Source: Citrifermentans bemidjiense Bem
GTDB taxonomy: Bacteria; Desulfobacterota; Desulfuromonadia; Geobacterales; Geobacteraceae
Length of the DNA stretch: 64,000 bases
NCBI RefSeq assembly: GCF_000020725.1
Contig: NC_011146.1
Location: 1,797,501 to 1,861,500, forward strand
Reading direction: 5' to 3'
Shown: piece after piece, positions 1 to 9,566 of the stretch
Numbering within the stretch: the stretch's first letter is position 1
Layout of the letters: every line of letters starts with the position of its first letter
Translations under genes and position numbers: made by a program
Notes under the pieces: generated by a model
Database searches by the model: none
What the model was told of the DNA's origin: nothing
What the model saw: the letters and a program-made list of their open reading frames with translations, nothing else

Positions 1-636
1 GGGCTTAGCTACCGCGACGGCTCCGCTTCGGTTGCTGGCATCAACTCGGTAGACACCGGTTTCGGCGGAGTTGTTTCAGCGGCCGGGCCGGGCTCCTCTG
101 GTGCAGGCGGACTCGGGCTCGGCATGTCCTTTGGCAAGCTGACCAGCAACATCAAACTCGACATGAGGCTTGCCGCGGCCGCGACCATCGGGCAGGTGAA
201 GATCATCTCCACCCCGAAAGTCGTCACTCTGAACAACAAGGCCGCGAAGATCTCACAGGGGCAGTCCATACCATACCAGACCACCTCAGCCGAAGGAACC
301 AAGACCGAATTCGTCGAAGCCGCCCTGACCCTCGAGGTAACCCCGCACATTACCGCGGACGGCTCGGTCAGCATGAAGATCAAGGCTAGCAACAACTCGC
401 CCGGCACCGGGTCGCCCCCTCCCATCAACAAGAAGGAGGCGACCACCGAACTGGTGGTGTCCAACGGCGACACCACGGTCATCGGTGGCATCTATGTCGA
501 CAGCGACACCGAGTCCGATACCGGGGTCCCGTTTCTTTCGGACATTCCGCTTTTGGGTTGGCTCTTTAAATCCAACTCCAAGCAGAAGACCAAGACCGAA
601 CTGCTGATTTTTATTACGCCTAAGATAGTTCTTTAA
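1..636 (+). CDS. pilQ: Type IV pilus secretin PilQ, C-terminal part (5' end outside window)
   Basis: The reading frame is open from the first base, so the gene begins upstream of the window. PilQ forms the outer-membrane ring through which type IV pili pass. The visible part is the secretin core: strands around a Gly/Ala-rich loop (residues about 20-45), the STPKVVTLNNK stretch followed by GQSIPYQT, then VTPHITADGSVSMKI, and the typical ending in which LGWLFKS is followed by ELLIFITPKIV. In many proteobacteria pilMNOPQ lies beside aro genes, and here aroC follows about 6 kb later. Family assignment is secure; PilQ rather than a type II secretin is inferred from that context and the compact ending. 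Confidence 0.85.
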   Translation, partial: GLSYRDGSASVAGINSVDTGFGGVVSAAGPGSSGAGGLGLGMSFGKLTSNIKLDMRLAAAATIGQVKIISTPKVVTLNNKAAKISQGQSIPYQTTSAEGTKTEFVEAALTLEVTPHITADGSVSMKIKASNNSPGTGSPPPINKKEATTELVVSNGDTTVIGGIYVDSDTESDTGVPFLSDIPLLGWLFKSNSKQKTKTELLIFITPKIVL

Positions 637-646
637 GGAGATTGTA

Positions 647-1216
647 ATGTTCAGAAAAATTGCACAGTTGTTTTGTCTGGCATCCGCCATTGTTGCCCTA
701 AGTTCATGCGGTGGTGGTGATCTCGGAGGCGGAATTGGCGAATTCGCTACTGTCAACGCAACGGCAGTTCCTAAGACTGCTAGGCTTGAATCTGACATTG
801 TCACCGGCAACGCCTGTACCACCGTATCCACTGGCGGCACGGTCAAGACTGATAATGTAGACGTGGATTTCACTTCAAAGCCACAATTCACTACTGGCGC
901 CCTTAACTTAGAGGTCACCAGAATAACCATACACTACATACCGGCCAACCCTGCTACACCAGCTATTCCCGATACATTTCTTAACACAAATCAGACCGTA
1001 GCTCCCGGTAGTACGTTCACGTTTACGGTTCCTGTCTTAACGGAAGCGCAGAAAACTGCGCTCCTGAATCGTACTACGTTACCAATGCCTCTATGCAGCT
1101 CCACTGTCTTCGAGTACTACGTGGACATTATTTTTGAAACCACCGAGCCAGGGGGGATTGGCAAAACGAGAAACATCACTGCCAAGATGAATCTGGCCGT
1201 GGCAGACAGAACTTAA
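647..1216 (+). CDS. Putative outer-membrane lipoprotein, unknown function
   Basis: A 189-residue protein starting 10 bases after pilQ with the ribosome site AAGGAG, so probably cotranscribed with it. The N-terminus is a lipoprotein signal: a basic start, a hydrophobic stretch and the lipobox LSSC at about residues 18-21, followed by GGGD. The mature part is Thr/Val/Pro-rich and looks beta-stranded, with three further cysteines (in NACTTV, PLCSS and the signal region). I recognise no domain. Its place suggests a surface or pilus-associated role, which is inference only. Confidence 0.7.
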   Translation: MFRKIAQLFCLASAIVALSSCGGGDLGGGIGEFATVNATAVPKTARLESDIVTGNACTTVSTGGTVKTDNVDVDFTSKPQFTTGALNLEVTRITIHYIPANPATPAIPDTFLNTNQTVAPGSTFTFTVPVLTEAQKTALLNRTTLPMPLCSSTVFEYYVDIIFETTEPGGIGKTRNITAKMNLAVADRT

Positions 1217-1427
1217 ATCTTTGCACGATGTCTCATATTAATGCTTCCAAAGTGCATGAAATGGCTTTCACGAGGTAAATGTGCCATTTACTCCGACTTC
1301 ATAGACGATAAGCAACGACCTACCGTTTCCGGCAGCTCATACTGTCGAACCCTGTGGCAGATGGCCTTTCCCAGTGTCTGTGTGATGGTCATCTTTGAAA
1401 GAGTTCCAATTCGAAGAGGTGTTTAAG
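1217..1427. other. Intergenic region without a supported gene
   Basis: A 211-base gap. A 61-codon frame at 1241-1426 has no ribosome site and no recognisable features, so I do not call it. I see no clear promoter or terminator. Confidence 0.5.
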
Positions 1428-4400
1428 ATGAATCTTAAAAGATATGCTCGCTGGATACTCCCCCTGATGATCTTTGCGGCGCTTATCGCATGCTCCGGTC
1501 AGGACGGCAAGCAGCAGGCTGGGGCAAAGAAGACCACAGGCAAGGTACTTGACGTCGACCAGCAGGTGACGACGGACTCGAACGACCAGGCCCAGCCGAG
1601 CGTGGCCTACGATAACGTCAACCATCAGTTCTTCTCGGTCTGGACCGACTCCAGGGTCGCCGGCGCCACCAGCATCTATGGCCGCTTCTCTTTCGGGCAG
1701 AGCCTGTACTCCGACGGCAAGCTCCGCTTCGATAACACCACGAGCCACGCGACCAAGACGGGGACCCCGCCGATGACGCTGGGGACTGAGATCAGGATCA
1801 CCGACTCGAGTTACGTGGCGCCGGCCGCACACCGGGATCAGCGGCAGCCCAAGGTCGCCTTCTACCCCGATCCTGACCCCGCAGGCCCCGACAACAGCAA
1901 ATTCCTCGTAGTCTGGACCGACTCCCGCAACGGCTACAGCCAGATCTTCGGCCAGTTCATCTCCGCCGCAGGCCAATACCTAAACCAGGCCGGCGCGGTG
2001 ACTGCCACCCCCTCAAACTTCGCCATCACCGAGCACGTCGGTACCTCCTTCAACGGCACCGTCGGCGTTACCGGTTCCAGCACCTTCCCGGTAAGCAACG
2101 GTACCGTCTCCATCGCTGTAGGCTCACCGACAGCAGTCGTCGGCGCAGGGACCACTTTCACCAGCATCACCCCGGGAGACGTGATCGTTATCCAGGGGGT
2201 ATCGTATTCGGTTGCGGCAGTCGCCGACAATACCCACCTCACCCTGACCACGCCTTACACCTTGTTCCCCGGCGGCATTTCGGTGAGCGGGCTCCATTAT
2301 TACTCCTTCCACGCTACTACGCCCACCGCCACCGTTACCGGCGCAATGACGCAATTCAATGCCGACCACATAACCCCGGGCGACAAGATTGCGGTGAACA
2401 ACGTCTGGTACGAGGTTTTGTCGGTTGACCCCGCTGTGGAGCAACTTACCCTTACCACCACTGCCGCCATGAGCTTCACCGGCGCTGGGCAGAGCTACCG
2501 GACCACGGCGCACCTGAACCAGGCCGACCCCGACATCATCTACAACACGGTGACCCGCGAATTCGTGGTCAGCTGGATGGACACCAGCAACCGTGATACC
2601 AACAACACCATGGAGATCACAGGGTCCGTCTGCAGCAACAGCACCCTGGTCAACTACCTCCCGTACCCCTTAGTCGACGACAACGTCATCAAGTACGTCA
2701 CCATCAACCCGGCCACGGGGTCGCTGGGTGCGAAACAGACCGTCTCGTCGCTGGTTAGCCAGGGCGAGTTGCAAGAATCAAGCAGCACCATCACCACCAG
2801 TTGGAGCGTGCAGCTTGCCGAGTCCAAGCCCAAGCTCGCTTTCAACCCCAGCTCAGGCGAAAACTACGTTGCCTGGAGCGGCATCAACGGCACCGTGACT
2901 ATGACGCTCAGGTACGAAGTGAGCTCAACAACTTCGACCTGCATCTACAAGGACGCCATTTTCGTGGCTTCTGACGTCGACGCCACGCCTAAGATAAAGA
3001 TCCGCCGCAACGCCGGACTGGGGCTGGTCAAGGATTACAGCTTCGGCACCGACGCGACGTCGCCGGCGCTGGCCCTTGACCCCAACACGAAGAGACTGCT
3101 GATCGCGTGGGAAGACAACGTCAATGCCGCCAATACAGGGAAGGACATCCTGGGGCAGATCATGGACGTCACCAGCTTCACCCCGTACCGGTCACCGGTC
3201 AACATCTCCAACGCGACTGGCGACCAGAGCTCTCCTACCGCCTCCTTCGACCCCGTCAACTCGAGGTTCTTCGTGGCGTGGGAGGACGCGCGCAATCAGA
3301 GCGCCAACATCTCCAACATCGATGTCTACGGCCAGTTCATCGACCCGCAGGGGAACCTGTCCGGCGGCAACACCATCATCACTGTGGCCCCCAGCAACCA
3401 GTTGGCTCCGGCCGTTGCTTTCGGAGATGTCTACTTCCGCAAGTTCATGGTGGTCTGGACCGACGGCAGGCTTAACAACAACTCCGACATCAGCACACAG
3501 CTTCTCGAGTATTCCACCCTGCCGCAACTCGTAGTAACCGACGCGCAGGGAATTCCCATTTACAGCGGCTCAATCGATTTCGGCAACGTGGACATCTCGA
3601 CTGCGACCCCCTACAAAGACATCTCGTTTAAGATTAGAAACGAAGGCAACTCACAGCTCACCATCAGCTTGATCTCGGACCCGGCGGCACCATTTTCCTT
3701 CATTACGCCGAAGCCGGCCACTGTCAGCCCCGGCACCAGCGCCGACATGACCATCCGCTTCCAACCCACTGGGGCTGGATCCTACGCAGGGAACAGCACC
3801 AACGGCTACAAGATGGCCTTCAACTCCGACGGCGGCGAGGCCGTGATCTACCTCTCCGGCGCCGGGGTCGGAACCCAGCCTCTCTCCATCGCGAGCACTG
3901 TCCTTCCCGATGGCACCGCCGGGGTCGCCTATCCGGCCACCACCCTCGGTGCCAACGGCGGCGTGATCCCCTATGGCAACTGGACCGTAACCTCCGGCAC
4001 GCTCCCCCCGGGGCTTTCGCTTAACAACAGTACCGGCGTGCTCAGCGGCACGATCAGCCCTACCGCTCTTCCGACCTACAGCTTCACCGTGTCGGTCACC
4101 GACCACGCCGCGGCGACCAGTACGAAGACGTTCACCATGAACGTGACCGCGATGTCCATCAGCAACACCTCGCTCCGCTCCTGGACCCAGCTAAACCCCG
4201 GCTACACCGACCAACTCACCGCTTCCATCGGCGGGGTGGCTATTGCCCCCACAAAGGTAACCTGGGCCGCAGTTGGGCCGGTGCCTCAAGGACTCGTGGT
4301 CAACAGTGACGGCACTGTGACTTCCACCGCAACCGGTCCTCTCATCGCTGGTGCCAATACCCTTACAGTTTCCGCCACCTATATCGATACTGGCGTGACG

Positions 4401-6062
4401 CCGAACGCAACCTATACCGCCACAAAGACGCTGAACCTGACCATAAACCCGGCTCTCTCCGTCACGACCACTAGCCTTCCAGCCGTAGTTGTCGGGGCTA
4501 ACTACTCGCAACCGCTCGTCAAGCTCGGCGGCACACCCTCATACACCTGGAGCCTAGCCAGCGGTTCTCTTCCTCCGGGTCTCCAGATGGACCTGAGCAC
4601 CGGGGCAATCACCGGCGTTCCTACCGGTACCGGCACTTTCCAGTTCTCGGTACTGCTGTCCGACGCCACCGGTGCGACCACACAGCGAGCGCTTAGCATC
4701 CAGGTAAACCCCACCCTGTCTCTGTCGACCACCGCTCTCGATCCGGTGATGTCAGGGGCGGCCTATCTGCAGAAGCTGACCGCCGTAGGCGGTACTAAGC
4801 CTTACCGTTGGACCAGTTCGGGCAACCTGCCCCCCGGCGTCGCGCTTGATGCTGCTACCGGCATTATCAGCGGTACGGTCACCGCGGGCGGCGAATACTA
4901 CTTCTACGTCCGGGTCACCGACTATGACGGCGCCACCGTAGAAAAGCTCTACACCGTGGTCGTCAACACCCCGGGTCTTCCCTCCAGCACCATCGTCTAT
5001 GTAGACGGCACTGGCAGCACGGTCAACGCCTACAGCTTCGGCAGCGTCATGACCGGGAGCCGCAAACCCAGCGCAAGCCTGAAGCTGAAAAACACTGGAT
5101 CCGTGCCTGTCATGCTGTCGTCCATCAGTGCCGATACTTCCGAAATCGTTCCCTACGTTCCAACCGGATACCAACTCGACCCTGGCATGTCGGTGCCTGT
5201 CGAGATCGGTTTCACCCCGACTGCAGTCAAACCCTACAGCGGCAAGGTGACCATCACCGACTCCTTTGGAACCACCTACCCGCTGACCGTGACCGGCAAC
5301 GGCGTGACGTCCACTGCCGCCATCGCCAGCGGCAGCGGCGGGATCACCGGCTCAACCGCCCTTGCCTATTTCACACCCCCTGCAAGCTTTGTCTCAGCGA
5401 ATAAGCCCAGCGACTTCACCATCAGCACGGTCATCGGGGTACGTCTCGACAACGTGGTGCCGAACGGCACTGTCAATGTCGACGTCACCTTCGGATCGCT
5501 CCCGGCAAATCCGGTCTTCTACAAAGTGACCAACGGCGTCTGGACCCCGGTGCCGAACCCTGTGGCGCGCAGCGGAAACGTCGTCACTTTCGCAGTTCAG
5601 GATAACAACCCGCTCCACGATTCCGACAACGCCCCCGGCTTCATCCAGGACCCCATCGTCGTCGGCAGCATCGGCGCCGCAACCGACCCCACCTCCGGCA
5701 CCGGCAACAACATCGCCCCTCCGAGCAGCGGCGGCAGCAGCGGCGGTGGTTGCTTCATCGCGACGGCGGCCTTCGGCAGCTACCTCGACCCGCAGGTCGT
5801 GGTGCTCCGGCACTTCCGCGACAACGTGCTCATGAAGAGCGCGCCGGGCAGGGCGTTCGTGAAGTTCTACTACACCTACAGCCCGCCGGTCGCCGACTTC
5901 ATCTACGAGCACGACCTCTTGAGGCTTTTGACCCGCTGGGCGCTCACCCCGCTGATCTTTGCCGTCAAGTACCCGCTGGCACTTCTGGCGCTGCCGGTCC
6001 TCTTCGCCTGGAGGCGGATGCGCGGCATTCAGGTGCCGGGCCGAGTGGAAGAGAAGGCATAA
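1428..6062 (+). CDS. Giant exported protein with Ig-like (He_PIG) and choice-of-anchor-D repeats and a CFI-box C-terminus
   Basis: A 1544-residue surface protein. I chose the ATG at 1428, preceded by GAAGAGG with 8-base spacing, over an in-frame TTG at 1395. The N-terminus carries a lipobox-like LIAC after a hydrophobic segment. Residues about 45-700 hold repeated blades of the form 'P-x-V-A-F-D...F-x-V-x-W-x-D-x-R' (VVWTDSR, VAWEDAR, VVWTDGR), suggesting a propeller-like module. Next come a choice-of-anchor-D (ASPM/SPD-2/Hydin-like) domain, several He_PIG Ig-like domains marked by LPPGLS/LPPGLQ and GTG or SGT turns, and a second anchor-D domain. After a GSSGGG spacer the CFIATAAFGS box begins a CFI-box-CTERM region, followed by a hydrophobic segment and basic tail. 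Families with this ending are thought to be processed and sorted at the cell surface. Ligand unknown. Confidence 0.8.
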   Translation: MNLKRYARWILPLMIFAALIACSGQDGKQQAGAKKTTGKVLDVDQQVTTDSNDQAQPSVAYDNVNHQFFSVWTDSRVAGATSIYGRFSFGQSLYSDGKLRFDNTTSHATKTGTPPMTLGTEIRITDSSYVAPAAHRDQRQPKVAFYPDPDPAGPDNSKFLVVWTDSRNGYSQIFGQFISAAGQYLNQAGAVTATPSNFAITEHVGTSFNGTVGVTGSSTFPVSNGTVSIAVGSPTAVVGAGTTFTSITPGDVIVIQGVSYSVAAVADNTHLTLTTPYTLFPGGISVSGLHYYSFHATTPTATVTGAMTQFNADHITPGDKIAVNNVWYEVLSVDPAVEQLTLTTTAAMSFTGAGQSYRTTAHLNQADPDIIYNTVTREFVVSWMDTSNRDTNNTMEITGSVCSNSTLVNYLPYPLVDDNVIKYVTINPATGSLGAKQTVSSLVSQGELQESSSTITTSWSVQLAESKPKLAFNPSSGENYVAWSGINGTVTMTLRYEVSSTTSTCIYKDAIFVASDVDATPKIKIRRNAGLGLVKDYSFGTDATSPALALDPNTKRLLIAWEDNVNAANTGKDILGQIMDVTSFTPYRSPVNISNATGDQSSPTASFDPVNSRFFVAWEDARNQSANISNIDVYGQFIDPQGNLSGGNTIITVAPSNQLAPAVAFGDVYFRKFMVVWTDGRLNNNSDISTQLLEYSTLPQLVVTDAQGIPIYSGSIDFGNVDISTATPYKDISFKIRNEGNSQLTISLISDPAAPFSFITPKPATVSPGTSADMTIRFQPTGAGSYAGNSTNGYKMAFNSDGGEAVIYLSGAGVGTQPLSIASTVLPDGTAGVAYPATTLGANGGVIPYGNWTVTSGTLPPGLSLNNSTGVLSGTISPTALPTYSFTVSVTDHAAATSTKTFTMNVTAMSISNTSLRSWTQLNPGYTDQLTASIGGVAIAPTKVTWAAVGPVPQGLVVNSDGTVTSTATGPLIAGANTLTVSATYIDTGVTPNATYTATKTLNLTINPALSVTTTSLPAVVVGANYSQPLVKLGGTPSYTWSLASGSLPPGLQMDLSTGAITGVPTGTGTFQFSVLLSDATGATTQRALSIQVNPTLSLSTTALDPVMSGAAYLQKLTAVGGTKPYRWTSSGNLPPGVALDAATGIISGTVTAGGEYYFYVRVTDYDGATVEKLYTVVVNTPGLPSSTIVYVDGTGSTVNAYSFGSVMTGSRKPSASLKLKNTGSVPVMLSSISADTSEIVPYVPTGYQLDPGMSVPVEIGFTPTAVKPYSGKVTITDSFGTTYPLTVTGNGVTSTAAIASGSGGITGSTALAYFTPPASFVSANKPSDFTISTVIGVRLDNVVPNGTVNVDVTFGSLPANPVFYKVTNGVWTPVPNPVARSGNVVTFAVQDNNPLHDSDNAPGFIQDPIVVGSIGAATDPTSGTGNNIAPPSSGGSSGGGCFIATAAFGSYLDPQVVVLRHFRDNVLMKSAPGRAFVKFYYTYSPPVADFIYEHDLLRLLTRWALTPLIFAVKYPLALLALPVLFAWRRMRGIQVPGRVEEKA

Positions 6063-6082
6063 CCTTATCCCCCTCACCCCCG

Positions 6083-6107
6083 TCCCCTCTCCCAGTGGGA
6101 GAGGGGA
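6083..6107. repeat. Perfect 11-bp inverted repeat (CCCTCTCCC/GGGAGAGGG type)
   Basis: The arms 6083-6093 and 6097-6107 are exact reverse complements around a 3-base loop. There is no T tract, so this is more likely a dispersed palindromic repeat than a strong terminator. Related GC-rich hairpins occur at 22895-22930 and about 34555-34595. Confidence 0.6.
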
Positions 6108-6145
6108 GCAAGGCTTGAGCTAAGCTTAGATTGAGGAGTGTTTTG

Positions 6146-6451
6146 ATGTTCAAGAATTTTCTGGTGCTTACCCTGATGGTGCTTTCCCTTGCTGCATGCT
6201 CGAAACCGCCTGCCAAGGAGCAGGTACAGGCGGCTATCAAGAAGTTCATCCCGGTGAACTTCGAGGTTCTGCAGCTTTCCGAACTCAAAGAGGTCCCGGG
6301 CCTGTACGAAGTCGTAGTCAGCGTCAATCAGCAGCCGGTGGTTTTTTATGTGGACAAGAAAGCGAAGCACGTCTTTTCCGGCAGTGTGCTGTCTGTAGAT
6401 ACCAAGGGCAACCTCACAGTGGAGACGCAGAAGAAATTCCAGAAGAAGTAG
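6146..6451 (+). CDS. Small lipoprotein with DsbC/DsbG N-terminal-like domain
   Basis: A 101-residue protein. The ATG at 6146 has GAGGAG seven bases upstream. The signal peptide ends in the lipobox LAAC at about residues 16-19. The remainder (AAIKKFIPVNFEVLQLSEL, EVVVSVNQQPVVFYVDKKAK, SGSVLSV) resembles the dimerisation domain at the N-terminus of DsbC-type disulfide isomerases, but the thioredoxin domain with its CxxC is missing and the mature part has no cysteine beyond the lipobox one. It may be a stand-alone adapter or periplasmic binding domain. The function is unknown. Confidence 0.65.
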   Translation: MFKNFLVLTLMVLSLAACSKPPAKEQVQAAIKKFIPVNFEVLQLSELKEVPGLYEVVVSVNQQPVVFYVDKKAKHVFSGSVLSVDTKGNLTVETQKKFQKK

Positions 6452-6476
6452 TCGGACGATATCGTAAGAGGTACAG

Positions 6477-6510
6477 CGAAAGCCAGGGAAATAGCCTGGC
6501 TTTCGTTTGT
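6477..6510 (+). terminator. Rho-independent terminator after the small lipoprotein gene
   Basis: An 11-bp perfect stem (6477-6487 with 6495-6505, CGAAAGCCAGG/CCTGGCTTTCG), a 7-base loop and a short T-rich tail. Confidence 0.75.
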
Positions 6511-6524
6511 CCGGTGATATTGTT

Positions 6525-6553
6525 TTGCCTGTGGCTGTATTTGTTGATATTAT
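6525..6553 (+). promoter_or_regulatory. Candidate sigma-70 promoter for aroC
   Basis: TTGCCT (6525-6530), 17-base spacer, TATTAT (6548-6553), placed between the preceding terminator and aroC. Found by eye. Confidence 0.4.
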
Positions 6554-6623
6554 CCGCGAAAATCGCCGAGAAAATTGCTTTGCCGCTTGAATCGGCATTT
6601 GAAAATCGATGTTAGGAGTATGC

Positions 6624-7805
6624 ATGTTCAGATATCTCACCGCGGGGGAATCGCACGGCCCGCAGTTGACCGCCATCGTGGAAGGGGTCCCTTCCGGCCT
6701 CAAGATCAGCGAAGCCGACATCAATGTCGATCTCGCGCGCAGGCAGGGAGGGTACGGCCGGGGCGGCCGCATGAAGATCGAGACGGACAAGGTGCAAATC
6801 CTATCCGGCGTGCGCTGGGGGGAGACCATGGGTTCTCCTATCACCCTGGTGGTGGAAAACTCCGACTGGGTTAACTGGGAAGAGCGCATGTCTCCCTACG
6901 CCGAACACCGTGACGACAGCATCAGGGTTACTCGCGCAAGACCCGGCCACGCCGACTTGCCGGGCGCCATGAAATACTGCCAAAGCGACGTGCGCAACAT
7001 CCTGGAGCGCTCCAGCGCCCGCGAGACCGCCGTCCGCGTGGCGGTAGGCGCCGTGGCCAAGGCGTATCTCGCCCGTTTCGGCATCGCCGTGACCGGCTGC
7101 GTTCTCGAGTTGGGCGGGGTGAAGGCCGAGCGTCCCGACCTAGGCGTTAAAGCGCTGCAGGAGAAGATAGCTGCCTCACCTGTCTACACCTACGACCCCA
7201 AGGCGGAACTGGAGATGATCGCCGCCATCGACCGCGCCAAGGACGCCGGTGACACTCTGGGTGGTGTTGTTGAGGTGAGGGTGACCGGCCTGCCGGTTGG
7301 GCTTGGGAGCCATGTGCAGTGGGACCGCAGACTGGACGCCCGGCTCGCCGCGGCGGTGATGAGCATCCAGGCATTCAAAGGGGTCGAGGTTGGGGCCGGT
7401 TTCGAAACGGCGCGCCTTCCCGGCTCGCAGGTACATGACGAAATCTTCTTCGACCAGCAGCGGGTGGCGCGCGGGGAGAAGACCGGATTCTACCGCAACA
7501 CCAACCGCGCCGGCGGGCTGGAAGGGGGGATCACCAACGGCGAGGAGATCGTGATCTGCGGCGCCATGAAGCCGATCCCGACCCTGTACCAGCCTCTGCA
7601 GTCCGTGGACATCCTGACCAAGGAGCCATTCGAGGCGACGGTGGAGCGCTCGGACTGCTGTGCCGTCCCGGCGGCGTCGGTCGTCGCCGAGGCGGTGGTC
7701 GCCATCGAGATAGCCTCGGCCTTCATGGACAAGTTCGGCGGCGACTCCGTTGCCGAGACGGCCAGGAACTACTCCTCGTACATCGAGTACCTTCGGGAAT
7801 TCTAG
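6624..7805 (+). CDS. aroC: Chorismate synthase
   Basis: A 393-residue enzyme that converts 5-enolpyruvylshikimate 3-phosphate to chorismate using reduced FMN, the last shikimate-pathway step. It starts [12 protein letters not shown], the conserved N-terminal signature. Further landmarks are [12 protein letters not shown], the SSARETA segment and GGITNGE, with R-x-D-x-C-A-V-type residues near the end. TAGGAG precedes the ATG at 6624, so I prefer this over the ATG at 6609. Length is normal. aroK and aroB follow. Chorismate also feeds MqnA, encoded at 15112. Confidence 0.96.
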   Translation: MFRYLTAGESHGPQLTAIVEGVPSGLKISEADINVDLARRQGGYGRGGRMKIETDKVQILSGVRWGETMGSPITLVVENSDWVNWEERMSPYAEHRDDSIRVTRARPGHADLPGAMKYCQSDVRNILERSSARETAVRVAVGAVAKAYLARFGIAVTGCVLELGGVKAERPDLGVKALQEKIAASPVYTYDPKAELEMIAAIDRAKDAGDTLGGVVEVRVTGLPVGLGSHVQWDRRLDARLAAAVMSIQAFKGVEVGAGFETARLPGSQVHDEIFFDQQRVARGEKTGFYRNTNRAGGLEGGITNGEEIVICGAMKPIPTLYQPLQSVDILTKEPFEATVERSDCCAVPAASVVAEAVVAIEIASAFMDKFGGDSVAETARNYSSYIEYLREF

Positions 7806-7814
7806 GCTTAAGGC

Positions 7815-7950
7815 TCTCACCACTGAGGACACAGAGGTTCACAGAGGAACATCTGAGGAAACACAGATGAAAGGCCTGTAGATGTAACCTTTAACCAGTT
7901 TTTCCTTTGTGACCTCCGTGGACCTCAGTGACCTCTGTGTTCCGATTATG
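7815..7950. repeat. Short-unit repeat in inverted arrangement (CACAGAGG family)
   Basis: Units of the type CACAGAGG/CACTGAGG at 7817-7862 are followed by reverse-complement units (CCTCNGTG) at 7906-7945. The two halves could pair as a long imperfect hairpin in the aroC-aroK spacer. Confidence 0.6.
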
Positions 7951-7967
7951 GATTTTTTGGGGTTTCT

Positions 7968-8480
7968 TTGAAGAACAACATCTTTATCACCGGTTTCATG
8001 GGGTGCGGCAAGACCAGCGTCGGCCGCGTCCTCTCCCAAAGACTCGGCTGGACCTTCGTCGATCTGGATCAGGTGATCGTGGACCGGGCGGGTACCAGTA
8101 TCAAGGAAATCTTCGCTTCAAAGGGAGAGCCGGCTTTCAGGGCAGTTGAGACCGCCGCACTGGCGGAAGTTGCTTCCCGCCAGTCACAGGTTGTTTCCAC
8201 CGGCGGCGGGGCGGTGATCGCGCCACAGAACCGGGAGGCCATGCGAGGCTCGGGCCGCATCGTCAACCTCACCGCGAGCGTCGAGACCATCGCCGCGCGC
8301 GTAACCGGCGACAGCGAACGCCCTCTTCTCGCCGCTGACGCATCGGTGGAACGGATCAGTTCCATGCTGCAAGGGCGCGAAGAGTATTATGCCGACGCCG
8401 ACCTGCGCATCGACACCACGGGCAAGACCATAGAGGCGGTGGCCTCGGAAGTAATCGACTCTTTGAAGGGGTTTTTGTGA
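7968..8480 (+). CDS. aroK: Shikimate kinase
   Basis: A 170-residue kinase that phosphorylates shikimate at the 3-hydroxyl with ATP. The P-loop [11 protein letters not shown] lies at residues about 8-18, the shikimate-binding DLD near 33, and GGGAVI near 80. The RPLL lid segment follows. The start is TTG at 7968, which gives the family's usual N-terminus directly before the P-loop; the ribosome site is weak (GGGG). It overlaps aroB by 4 bases, so the two are translationally coupled. Confidence 0.94.
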   Translation: MKNNIFITGFMGCGKTSVGRVLSQRLGWTFVDLDQVIVDRAGTSIKEIFASKGEPAFRAVETAALAEVASRQSQVVSTGGGAVIAPQNREAMRGSGRIVNLTASVETIAARVTGDSERPLLAADASVERISSMLQGREEYYADADLRIDTTGKTIEAVASEVIDSLKGFL

Positions 8481-9565
8481 TAGCTGAAAAGATCAGGGTC
8501 GCGCTTGACGAACGGAGTTACGACATCGAAATGGGCGCCGGCAATCTCGACAGAATCGGTTCCCTTTGCCGCGAAGTCGGCCTGTCCGGAACGGCGGCGG
8601 TGGTCAGCAACACCACCGTGGCCCCGCTCTATTACGAAACTGTCAGGCTCTCCATGGAGCGCGCAGGGTACCGGGTGGTGCCGGTAACTCTCCCGGACGG
8701 TGAGGGGTACAAGAACAGCGCTACGTTGAACCTGATCTACGACGGCCTGGTAGACGCCTCGCTCGACCGCGGCTCCTTCATCCTGGCCTTAGGCGGCGGG
8801 GTCATCGGCGACATGGCCGGGTTCGCCGCCGCAAGTTACCTGCGCGGCATCCCCTTCGTCCAAATTCCCACCACGCTTCTCTCCCAGGTCGACTCCAGTG
8901 TCGGCGGCAAGACCGGCATCAACCATCCCCGCGGCAAGAACCTGATCGGCGCCTTCTACCAGCCCAAAGCGGTCCTCATCGACGTCGCCACCCTCGATAC
9001 CCTCCCGAAAAGGGAGTTCCTGAGCGGTCTGGGAGAGATCGTCAAGTACGGTGCGGTGCTGGACGGCGGCTTTTTCGATTTCCTGGAAAAAAACGCGAAA
9101 CTGCTATTGGCCCGCGACAAGGAGGCCCTGATCCAGGCGGTCAGCCGCAGCTGCGCCATCAAGGCGAAGGTCGTGGCGGAGGACGAACGGGAAGGTGGGG
9201 TGCGCGCCGTGCTGAACTACGGGCACACCCTGGGGCACGCCGTGGAGACCCTCACCGGTTACACCCGCTACCTGCACGGGGAGGCGGTCGCTATCGGCAT
9301 GGTACAGGCTGCGCGGCTCTCCCAGCACTACGGCTTCTGCTCCCAGGCGGATCGGGAGCGCATCGAGGCCCTGGTCGTGGCGCTGGGGCTGCCGACAGAA
9401 CTTCCTTCCTTCCCGCCTCAGCAGTACAGGGAGGCGCTCTCGCACGACAAGAAGGTACGCGACAAGGGACTCTTGTTCATCTGCAACCAGGGGATTGGTG
9501 CCTACCGCATGGAAAGGCTCACCGACCTGGGGGCGCTTCTGGAGATCTGTGGCATAGGAGAATGA
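8477..9565 (+). CDS. aroB: 3-dehydroquinate synthase
   Basis: A 362-residue NAD- and metal-dependent enzyme forming 3-dehydroquinate from DAHP. Visible motifs: [16 protein letters not shown] (NAD binding and active site), the [19 protein letters not shown] block, the zinc-ligand segment [15 protein letters not shown] and a later [10 protein letters not shown]. It starts with GTG at 8477, within the end of aroK. Length matches the family. Confidence 0.96.
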   Translation: MIAEKIRVALDERSYDIEMGAGNLDRIGSLCREVGLSGTAAVVSNTTVAPLYYETVRLSMERAGYRVVPVTLPDGEGYKNSATLNLIYDGLVDASLDRGSFILALGGGVIGDMAGFAAASYLRGIPFVQIPTTLLSQVDSSVGGKTGINHPRGKNLIGAFYQPKAVLIDVATLDTLPKREFLSGLGEIVKYGAVLDGGFFDFLEKNAKLLLARDKEALIQAVSRSCAIKAKVVAEDEREGGVRAVLNYGHTLGHAVETLTGYTRYLHGEAVAIGMVQAARLSQHYGFCSQADRERIEALVVALGLPTELPSFPPQQYREALSHDKKVRDKGLLFICNQGIGAYRMERLTDLGALLEICGIGE

Positions 9566-9566
9566 C

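Noticed and set aside
1241-1426. Short 61-codon frame
   Set aside because: No ribosome site, no recognisable sequence, ends inside the start of the next gene.
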